NCBI GenBank assembly: GCA_014773175.1
Contig: VXCM01000788.1
Location: forward strand, 1 to 64,000
Reading direction: 5' to 3'
Source: Lucifuga dentata
Taxonomy: Eukaryota; Chordata; Actinopteri; Ophidiiformes; Bythitidae
DNA: 64,000 nt
How positions within the stretch are numbered: the stretch's first letter is position 1; every line of letters begins with the position of its first letter. The notes under the pieces are model-generated. The model was given only the letters and a program-made list of their open reading frames with translations. It did not search any database and was not told where the DNA came from. The position numbers were made by a program, and so were the translations under genes. Shown here piece after piece: positions 25,634 through 36,899 of this stretch.

Positions 25634-28600
25634 AGAGATTTCTAGTGCTGCAACTACAAAGAAATGTTTTCAATTCATCCATCTGCAGATGGACAATAAC
25701 ACTTCAGAAATAAATCAACTAACTGAAATAAATTCTATGAACTACTAGAAGACCAAAAATGTCATTAAGTCAAGGACAGCCAAATCTTAATGTCATTTGG
25801 TGGAAATTTCATTCAAACCATTTACAAAGGAACAAGTGACTAGTGCTTGTGGTTTGGAAGATTTTTTTAAAAGGGTCTCTTACACTGCAAGATGGTGAAA
25901 ATGTTCAAACACACACTTATGTTCTCATGAACTTCTGCAGTTAATTCAATGAAAGGTGTGGCATGAATTCCATTATTGTGCATCTCTTTGTGTGTTTAAA
26001 TACAAATCTAGACCAGATGCTGGTGGGAAATTCAGATCTTATTAAAATAACAGATTTAGGAAATTGCACAACCTTGGAAGAGGTATGTGCTCTACGACTG
26101 CTTTCTCTTATTTTCAGTTTTATTTTTACTCCACAACACTGCATGAGATAGATAACAATGCACTAGATGCCCTTAAGGAAAAGGGATTTTCACATAAAAC
26201 ATGAGTTTGATATTCTAAGTATTACTGAGAAGTCTGCTATAATACTGTCTGTCTCAAAAGACTGTACAGCTGGAAGACAGCAAAGCATAGTGATAGCAAT
26301 AATTAAGTGTACTGCTAAATTAATTCCATTAGATTTTACTGTAGCGTTGGCAGACCTAATTATCCATTTCTGATGCAGTACTATTTTCTTGTGCACTATG
26401 TGCACAAGAAAATAGTACTGCAAAAAAAAGAAAAAAAAAAGCCTTTCACTGTAATTGCTGGTAATTTCCTAATGCAGGAATCTCAGAAGCTTCATCACAA
26501 TTAATCTGACAATCAGTTGTCTGAACAAAAATGTAGTGTGATGGCTGATAAACATGTGGAAGTCAGTGTGTGGAAAACCCACCAGCTGCGGATCCTACAA
26601 TATATGAGATGGGATGAAGGGATTACTGTCAGTGAAACAAATCACTCCCTCCATTTGTCATGATAAATCTCCCTTCCTTCCGTCTACCTGTCTGGCCTGG
26701 TAATACTCTCGCAGCAGCTGGTCCCTCTGGATGATGGCCTCTGTCCTTTCCTTGCGAGCCACGTCTCTCTCCTCTCTCACAGTCTCGATGTCCTTGCAGG
26801 CCTGGCTCAGCTCTTTCTGGGCCTCGGCCTTGTCCTTCACCTCATCGCAGTACTTCTCCAGCAGCTCGTTCTTTTCACAGATGGCCCGGTCCCTGTCCAC
26901 GAGCGCTGAGGCCAGCTCCTTTATCGCACAAAATGCGACCAGTAAGTATGACCCTGTGATTGTAATACACACTCTGGATAGAGGAGCCTCAGATCAAAGT
27001 TCTGCTTATGGCTGTCAAAATATTCAGTTACCCCACAATATGTATGATGTAATACTTTAATCAAAAGCCAGAGAGAAATGATAATCCCACACTCACCCCA
27101 GGCTGCAGTGTAAAATGTTATAATGAATACACAGCAAACTTCACTGTATGGGACTAAAGAAGACGTGGTTGTTTCAGTTGTTACCTGTCGCAGCGCCTCC
27201 AGCTCCTCGCTGGCCACCCGCCTCTCTGACGAAGTATTCTTCAGCTTTGCCTCTGCCATCTCCAGCCCCATCTGAAGCNCCCGCCTCTCTGACGAAGTAT
27301 TCTTCAGCTTTGCCTCTGCCATCTCCAGCCCCATCTGAAGCCTGTCCACCTCTTTGATGACCTGGTCCCGCTCGCTCATGATCAGACGATACTCATTGAT
27401 CACAGAGTCCCGCTCCTCCTTGTATTTTTCACAGTCCTTCGCTGCTTTCAGCTGCTGGGTTTTAAGCCGTGTAGCCTCTGACTGCAGCCGCTCCATCTCT
27501 CGTTGTAGCTCCTTGTTCTGGGCCGTGGCCTTGGACAGCTCTTGCTGGGTGTTGTCAAACCTGCACCAGATAGGAGGGTGGAAGGGCTCTAGGTTTTAAT
27601 GCTCTTTAAACTATTATATTTTACAATAGTAACAGCTAAATTATCGATACATCTATTCATTGTTTCTTTTTATTATTTATTGCATTTCTTTCAATGCTAG
27701 TCAACAGCAATGAGTTTGTGCAGCCACCTACCCACACACACACACAGGTGTGTTTGGTCCCACCTTACCTTCGTATGGAGGAAGAGTATTGATGCTGATA
27801 GTGAATGGCAGCATCCCTCTGTTTGAGCAGCATGTCCAGCTGTTTCTGCAGCCGGTGGTTCTCCTCCTCGGCGTGCTCCAGCCGGCTTAGGTCTACATTG
27901 TGATTGCCCGTCTTCTCATTGTAGCGTTTCCTCAGGGTCTCATAGTCTGTCTTCATGGCCTCCAACTTGTCCACAGCTGTGTCATACAGCTTGTTGAGAA
28001 CATCAGATGTCCCCTCTCTCATCACCTGGAAATGACATCAGCCAGTGAAGCTGTAAAATGAGACTGCATATTCTATTCATGAGTGATGTACTTGAATAGG
28101 CTGAATATAAAAGGAGTGTAACATAACTTCACAAAACAAACTGATTATTTCAAGATGGGGTTTAGCCATTCATTCAGCTCCACTAAAATCTACAATTCAG
28201 GTTAAAATAATGGAAATTATCAAGTCTTTCTGTCCTGGCACTGAAAAGTAGCTTCAGTTTGTAAGTAATTAACTAAAGCTTTAAGCCCTTTATTTTGTGC
28301 TGAGGTAGCGGACAAAAGCAAAGGTTAAAGCCGTAAGATACTCCTTGTGGTTACATAAGGTTTTGCACACTTAATGATCTGACCTGCACTCAGGCTGAAA
28401 ATATGTCACACAGAGTCACCGTGACAGATGCGGGCAAAGTCATTTGTCTAATTTAAAGGAAGCTTTGATCTGTGGAAACATGGGAGAACCAAGAGCATCT
28501 GACTCCGTTTCTGTGAATGATGTTGTGCTCTTGAAGGTAATGGCCACAGAGAGAGAAAAATATAATGATTTCTGTCAGGAAAGTCAAGGATCAAACTGGT

Positions 28601-31600
28601 TGATTGCATCTCAAGGGCAGATCGAGGTGGAAGTGAGTGTCTGAGTACCCGGGTACTGTGCAATACCCAGTAAATGCAAGTTATTTATCTGGTCAATATA
28701 TATATATATATACATATTTATGTATTTTTTTTATAAATGCCAAAACCTCTTATTTTTCTGATATTTCTGTACAGATTGTGAAGGTTCCTTCCTAATCCTT
28801 CCTTATACAACTTAATTATTTAATATCTATTGTTATCCAAAATATTTCCTTTACATATTTTTGAAGAAATATGATAAAGAAATTTGAAAGGCATTTATGC
28901 TGTGATTGGATATTTGTTTGTTTAAATGTAAGACACCTTTGTTGGGATGACAGAGTTAGAATATGTTTGTGGACTGAAGTTCTGGGAAACAAAATGGTAG
29001 TTTTGGTGCAGAAAGGACAGAAAACATACTGAGATATCTGACATTATGTGACTTGATGAAAGCTTCTGTGTGATCCTCTCTTCAATATATGTGGTTCCTG
29101 CATTATTATTCTGACACACACTGTGAATGGCTGCTCTGAGTGGAAATTGTGGATGTGAAAAAGATGGATGTTAGTGATTGCCTCTCCAGTCACATGGGTA
29201 CCTGCTGGTGCAACATCCTCATGTCAGCCACCTCCCTCTGGTCGTCATCGTGCAGCCTCCTCAACTCCTCGCAGGCCTGTTTCACGTGATTGTGCTCCCT
29301 GACCAGCTGGATGTTGTCCTGTTGCACCGCCTCCAGCTCCTCTTTCAGCTGGGCATGTTCGCTCACCAGACGCCCGTGGAGCGTGCTGAGGAAACACCAC
29401 AGCAAGCAAAGTCACACAACATCGCATCATGAGCATTTCCACACTTCCAGGCAATGAGGCAATGACTAGTTCAGCCATGCTTAAAATCAGCATTGTAGCA
29501 CTCTTAGCCAAGCAGAATTATCACTATGCATCATCAAGACTAAATATAAAACCTCACAATTTCTACAGATTAGCAAAAAATTATTTAGCATGCATGTTTA
29601 ACATCTGTACATGGCTGCTATGGCACGCTGCAGTCCAAGCAAAACAGCCATGACACCAACTTCCTGATGCCCAGTTCCTGCTTGGCTGCTTTATATCTTT
29701 AAATAAACAAATAAATGATGATTATCTTTGTTCTTTATTTGTATGAGAGGCCAACTGAGAAGAATACATAATGTTGTGTGATAAGCCACAACTGAACCCA
29801 CGTGTTATGAAGCTCATTTCAGGTTTCTAGGGAGCTATTTGGAGTGTCTGAACTTAATGAACTTTCATGTTCCCGAGCTGTGAAAATGAAATAATTATGG
29901 GATAATATTTAGTTGTATTGTTTTGTTTTAATTTTGCACTTAAGGATCTTCTTGCTGCTAATTAGTGTCATGTTGATGATTGCAGTAAAAATATCCCTTA
30001 CTCTGTGTATGACTGCCTAACATGAATCACAAAAAAGACCAATAAAATCCTCTGGTGCTATCATTATAAGGTGAATTCTGTGTGCTAATGCTAGCCTATT
30101 TGCTAAGTGACTTATTGATGCAAGCACACTTCATTGGTCAGCGATGTATGTGATTTAAATGACTTCCAGTTCACAGGAAATGCTGTTTTTGATTGTAAGT
30201 GGTTAAGTACAGAAACAAACAGGATGATGGTAAATCAACACTTTTTCTGATGTGAAAACACGACCCAGAAGGAGTGGCTTATACGTGGCAATAATCCTTC
30301 TTCTGTCTGTTTGCACGGCAGCCAGCTGTTAGTTCCCTATAGTGTGGAGACCGGACGGCATCATTAAGTCACACAAATGGATCAGCCACCCCCTTCGTGT
30401 CAAGTCAACACAGCTTAGTTCACAGGACAACAAATGCTCTGTTCACAGCGTTATCCTCATGGCTCAGATCCCGTGCCATGCAGCGTTCAGAGGGTGATTA
30501 TGGAGTTTGCTTTGGGATGAATTGTTTGAGCAGGGCATTACTTATAGCACAGTAATGTCTCAATCTTTGGCTTTTACTCTTTATCTGTACTATTAAGAAC
30601 ATAAAAACTGTTATGTGATCCAAATCAACAAAAACAACACACCAGTAAAAGTTGTATGTGATGTACTTAAAGGACCATACCACCCATTTTGCCTGTTTGA
30701 GCCTAATGTATCCAATTTTCATACATGCAAAGTTACTGACAACCATTTCCCAAAGGATAAACTGTATTTCAGCTTTCCTGATATTTTGCAAAACCTCTTA
30801 ATCTTTCAAANTTTCCCAAAGGATAAACTGTATTTCAGCTTTCCTGATATTTTGCAAAACCTCTTAATCTTTCAAAAATTAAATATTCAAATGATATACC
30901 TACATTAAATATCAATATGTTTCACCTGCGAATAGTTACGCAGCCTTATGAAGTCACGGTCATTTAAATTTTTCGATAAATGCAGGTCTTCTTTTGGGAC
31001 TACATTCCTTGGTGGAGATATATATTCACTACGCACTTTTTATTGTGCTTAAACACTAAAATTATGGAACTTTAAAAAAAAAAAAAAAAAAANCAAGTTG
31101 ATTTTAATAGTGTACCAGAATGAACTGAAACCAATGGCAGTCTGGAAGGTAGGGGAAAAAATGTTTTAACTCACCGTTCCAGCAGTAGTATGCTTTTGGT
31201 AATGATTTCAGTAATGTTACGTGTATGAAAATTGAATATATTAGGCTCAAACATACAAAATGGGTGGTATGGTCCTTTAAAGGNTTACGTGTATGAAAAT
31301 TGAATATATTAGGCTCAAACATACAAAATGGGTGGTATGGTCCTTTAAAGGGAACATATTCTGCTTTTTGTTATTTTCGTCTAATATAATAGGGAGTATA
31401 TCTAATTGTCAAAACTTGCGGTTGGCACTTTAGTAAGTCTTTTACTTACTTCTGTAACATGTCAACATCAACATGTAACACATGTAACAAAGTTACCCAG
31501 ATACACGCCTAGTTAGACACAACCACAAAGTACAAAGCGAGTCAGCCAGGTTTGGCCAGCATCCATGTTTTAAAGTTTATGGGTGTGGCCAATTTAGGCT

Positions 31601-33041
31601 AATCAGAACAGAGCAAGCTTCTCAGGAGGGAGCTTTAAAGAGTCTGTACATAAATTATACCTCAGTGTTCACAATGGTGCTACAGTAAGAAAGAACAGAA
31701 GTGTATAAATGTGTTTTCAGCATAACAAAGCATAGAAGAAGTTTCAGAATAGACCCCTAAATGACATAATAATGTCTCATATGTCCCTTTAAATGTTAAC
31801 ACAGCAGGAAAAGACTCAAAAACTCTAACCTATGTTTGTGAATTTTGCTCAAATCAACAATGTCAAAAAATTTTTAAAAAGAATTTGCAGCAGTGCAATT
31901 AAATTAAAGAAGGGTAACAAGAATTTTGTTTCATGGATTAACTCGCCAGCTTTTGGACCAATATAAAGGCTTCAACCGTATTACTGCAGCAAAAATAAAA
32001 TCTGTTCCATGCAATCTGCTGCAAATATGCCACAGGAAGAACAGATCTCCAGTTAAAGCCCTGCAGGCTGACTGAGAATGCAGCACAAATGCACCGTCTG
32101 TTAAAAAATTTACAAAGATTCTGTATTTGGGCATTTGACTTACTGGTAGAAGTCTGCTTTCTTCACAGCCTCCTCGCACCTCTTCAGGGTGGTGCTGTGC
32201 TGGTTCTGCAGGGACTGCAAGTCTGCCATCGCCTTCATGCACTGCAGCTTCAGACGCTCATAGTCGTGGCCTGATTTTGAGTTTGGGCTGGGAAAGGAGA
32301 CAAAAGAGTAAAGTTTCCAAGGGTCGCATGTCGACATCATAGAAACTTTGTGCTTTTGGAGAAGCATCATTAAATTTGTATGTGGCAGTTTAAACTTTTC
32401 ACTTGTTTTTAGTTGATGATTTTAGCTAAGCAAGGCAAAATCCCTCCATTCACTGAGTGTTGGTGCACATTGGAAAATGGCACCTTTCCAAATGTTTGTT
32501 TTGGAAAGATGCTGGTGAAGTGCAGGAGCTCAGCACAGTACCTGCAGTCATCAAAGGTGGTTCCAGGTGAAGAGAGGGCCAGCCGCTTGCGTAAATCGTC
32601 CCTCTCTCGGGTCACGTGCCTCAGCTGGAACAGGACCGTCTCCATCTTCTCGTTCACCTGGTGGCTTTCCATGTGTGCAGGTGGAGGGGACGAGGCTTGA
32701 GCGGGCGTACCTGTGTCAGTCAGCATGTCACTGCTGGCATGTGCTACTTACAAAGCTCACACAACGCAGGAAACAGAGCGAAGCTACTCAAAAACTCTGT
32801 CTTATCAAGTCATTTTTCTTTTCCTGTTATGTCACTGGAACGTCTTTAATCGTTGCTTTCATTTTGCAGCCAGACTTAATATTCTGCCTGATTAAATACT
32901 CATTCACTTTAATACTTGTGAATGTTTATAACAAGCATTAAATTTCCTTGTGTTCAGACTGCAGAAAAATTCCCCCACTTACAAATCAAAGTTTTCCATG
33001 CAGTGCCATGGACCAGTTAAATCCTGTCTCCCGCAATGAAT

Positions 33042-33102
<61 letters not shown>

Positions 33103-36100
33103 TGTCTGTCTTAGGGCTTGCAGGCTTCTAAATCCTTTTCACATCTGTGTAATCACTTGCATGTGCTAAGAGTCTAAACAGCAGCTGACCAATGACTATT
33201 GTTTATACACTGACCAGAAAAATAGAAACACCTGTACAATGTTACGCAACACAATCTCTTGTTTTTTTTTTTTTTTTTTTTTNTTTTTTTTTTTTTTTTT
33301 TTATATGCCTCATTTAAAATAAAATATTGGAATCACCACTGGTCTTTAATAACTACTCATTTATGTCATTTCATCAAGAAAAATACCAAACTTTTGCTGT
33401 TCCCACCTACGCAAATGTGAGAAATTGTTTGCTTTTCATGCCATTGTAAATGTAATAACTTTGTTTTAACTTTGGTAAAAATTAGCAAATCTAAGACATC
33501 GTTATGGGCTGGTAACTTACGTTTTTTCATTTTATGTACTTAATGATTAATTGAGAACTTTAAAAAGTTATCAGCGTTGCAGCTGTAATCCAATCCAGTT
33601 CAAAAATGACACATTAATAACCAGACTGTTGCACTGGCTTGAATGACAATGTGCAGGAGTTTCTGTTTTTCTGGTCATTCTGTGATTGGCGTTGGTCGCT
33701 TCTTAACACAACCTTTATTTTTTCATGACGATAATGCGTTTATGACATCGCTGCACCCAACACCTGGACACCACCACGAGCACCAGACTCACCTAAGCTG
33801 CTGAGAGAGCTGCTGCTTTCCGAGTCTGACGGCATTGTGGACAAGACGCTGTAAGTGGACCCTGTGAGCCAAACAAAACACTCAAGTCAGATCCAAGTGT
33901 ACTCTGCCATGTCTGCATTATAGCCAGATGATTATCTCCAGCATTGTATGGCACATCAAGGCTCTGCAGCTTGGGTTACATTTAGGGGACTTTACCCAAA
34001 AAAAAAAAAAGACCGGTTGGAGGGATAATAAGGTGGGACTTTCCCCAACTTGGGATGAGAGCCTGTGGGCTGACAGCAGCAGTGTGGCTAATTATCAGTC
34101 AGGCATGGAGCTTGAATACAGACTAGTCAGGGCCCCAAAGAGGCTCAGCAGCAACAGCCTCAGAGCGTCTCCTTTTATCTCCTCTGACAAACAGCACACC
34201 GGCCCCTCTGAAAGCCCCTTGCTTTGTAGCTCAGAGTAATTCATAATTAACTATACAGAAAAGAGCATACGAGTACGACACTGCAAGTTCTACGAAAACT
34301 AGAAAGCACCCTGCAAATGTGCACAATCCTCTAAATGTATTGAAAAAACTGAAAATGTTTAGACTGCTTTAATTTGCGCCTGCATCAAAATACACATCAA
34401 ATGATATGAAATTGCTGTAAAGTTTGCCAAACTTTACAGCATAAACACAGAGTTATGGCCATTTATATTAATCGTGCTACTGTAGCGCCCCCTATAGGCC
34501 AAGTGCAATCACATTGTGCAAAGCTGTAATAGATATGTTCACATCTCATTGAGTTATGGCAGATTTTGTTTTGCCAAATATGTTACTATCAAAATTGTTG
34601 AAGATTACAGTTGAGGAAACCCTAAAAACTGTTTCAGCAAAAATTTGCATTTCCTAAAGTGATATACATGAATCACAAAACAAATTTTACTGTGCCTGCA
34701 TTTATGATCTAAGATCCGCAACAAAAACTAACTTGTTCGCTGGCTCTCATGGAATTACTTTTCACCTAGTCTTTGAAATCTGTAAAGTAATTGAGATATC
34801 TTACAAACTAACAAAAAAAAAAAAAAAAAAAAAAAAAAAATTACATACACACCAAAAACATCATGAACTCTTTGGCAGGGATAATTATAATGAAGTACCA
34901 TGTCATTTATAAATTGTATTTCCAAAAAAAAAGATCCAAGTTTCACAGAACCTGTAAGTGTCTCAGAGAAAGCAGAGAGATTTTTAATGACATTTGAGAT
35001 ATTTAACTGACTCTTCAAGTGTCACCAAAAAGCCACCAGCGTGTAAATACATCTAACTGTGCTAACAGGCGAGCAGATTAGGATTCCGTTAAATCAGCAA
35101 CTTCCACCCTGGTGTAACATCAAGCTTGCAACTAAGAACAGGAGCATGACAAACGATTCTATTTACCCACGTCCCGCTACTAAATCATTCCCTGGCTGGA
35201 CCAGTTCCCACTAGCTAAAGGAGCCTATGAGTTTGATTAAGACTGGAGAGAACCCAGCTAACATGGCTCACCCCTCTTTTTCCCAGCGAGGAAGGAAAAA
35301 AAAAAAAGACTGATGTGCCTCAGGAACCGTGGCATCCCATGGATCAAGCTCTCTTTGTTCTCACTGTAGCTTAAGTTTCCCATGACTCTGTTTGAGTAGA
35401 GAGAGTCACAATGGGCAAGGTTCACTGTGTCATTGCTCACTCACTTTTCTGCTTCTTGAAAGTCATGTGACCTGGACCTCACTGCGGTCTGCTGCTCGGC
35501 TATCATTCAGGCTGAGCTCTCCGCTACAGTCACAGCCCAAAATATTCAGCAGAACAAAATGGAAATGTATAGTAAAAAAAAATAAGACTCAAACTCTCCG
35601 TCAAGTCAGTCACAGCATTCACAGATGTTCTTAACTTTGTTGGAAGAGTTTGGTCTGCGTGGGAACATCGTCTCAAAGCTGAAAACAGGAGCAGCAACAC
35701 TAGCTAGTGATGTCATCCAAAGCCACATCTGGTGCTGCACTGCCGATAATGAATAAGAAACTCAGTGGCTAATGTTTCTCTGCAACGGGACACATGTTCT
35801 TACTCAGACACAACAGCACGACTACAAGATGAACACTGCTTGGGTGTAAAAGCTCGGAAACTTTTCATTCTCTTTGAGCTTATGAAGTTTGTACGGTCAT
35901 TTGTACTAAGATGACTCAAAGTTTGGAGTCTTGACCATTTAGGATCTAGTTTTATGGAAAAGTTGTGTTAAAAACCATATAGTAGGCTTGATAATCCATG
36001 AAATATCTGTGAATTCTCTGACCATTTAAAAGTAAAATGCATGTAACTGCATGACGGGTGAACACGAAGCATTACATTTGTGAAGTTCTTTCACATTGTT

Positions 36101-36728
36101 GTTGTATGCAAAATGTCACTGATCATTCAGGTAATATGAATACAAATGTATTATTTACTGATGTGATAAGTTTTTGAAGTATCTTTAAATCTATTTAATT
36201 TGGTTAAGACCCAACAAACCTGTTCACCCAGTCAAACTAAATGAACTGCTTTATAGTTCCAATTTTAATTAGTTGAGCAATGGTTTAACACTCTTAAAAT
36301 CTCATTTTCTTGTTACAAGAAACATTGGAAACTCACCAGTAAACATGACCTAACTTGTGACTGCCACGAGCTAAAAACTGTTGATTTACAGTAAAATGAT
36401 TGCTGCTCTTCACTGCTGTCCATTGGTAACAGCTGAGGCTAAACTCTGAACTCCCATTTAAAAAAGGAAATAATATTTAAGAAATATAGAAAATGAAGTA
36501 TTTACTTTCCTACAACAGAACAAAGTCTACTCTTGTAGCAAGTACAGGATGTGTTTACGTAAGCCGTGATACACACCCTGATGATATCCTGGCATCATTT
36601 TAATGTTCTTGAAGAGAAGGTGAGAAGTATCTGAAAACAAAAGGTCCCTGCTCTCAAGCCCTGGAGTGATGCATGTATATTTAAGTGTAGATTATCTCTG
36701 TTTATATATATATATATATATATACATA

Positions 36729-36783
<55 letters not shown>

Positions 36784-36850
36784 NNNNNNNNNNNNNNNNN
36801 NNNNNNNNNNNNNNNNNNNNNNNNNNNNNNNNNNNNNNNNNNNNNNNNNN

Positions 36851-36899
<49 letters not shown>

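Larger units (their letters stand above)
29386..32143 (-). other. dlg5: dlg5 intron 4
   Basis: This 2.8-kb intron contains two adjoining TTAA-ended elements, at 30,667-31,348 and 31,345-31,792, with three single-N assembly scars inside the first (30,811, 31,093 and 31,284). The rest is AT-rich with no gene. Confidence 0.7.

Noticed and set aside
36784..36850. Frame reading Lys-run, X-run, Phe-run across the gap
   Set aside because: It is the translation of poly-A, N and poly-T around an assembly gap.
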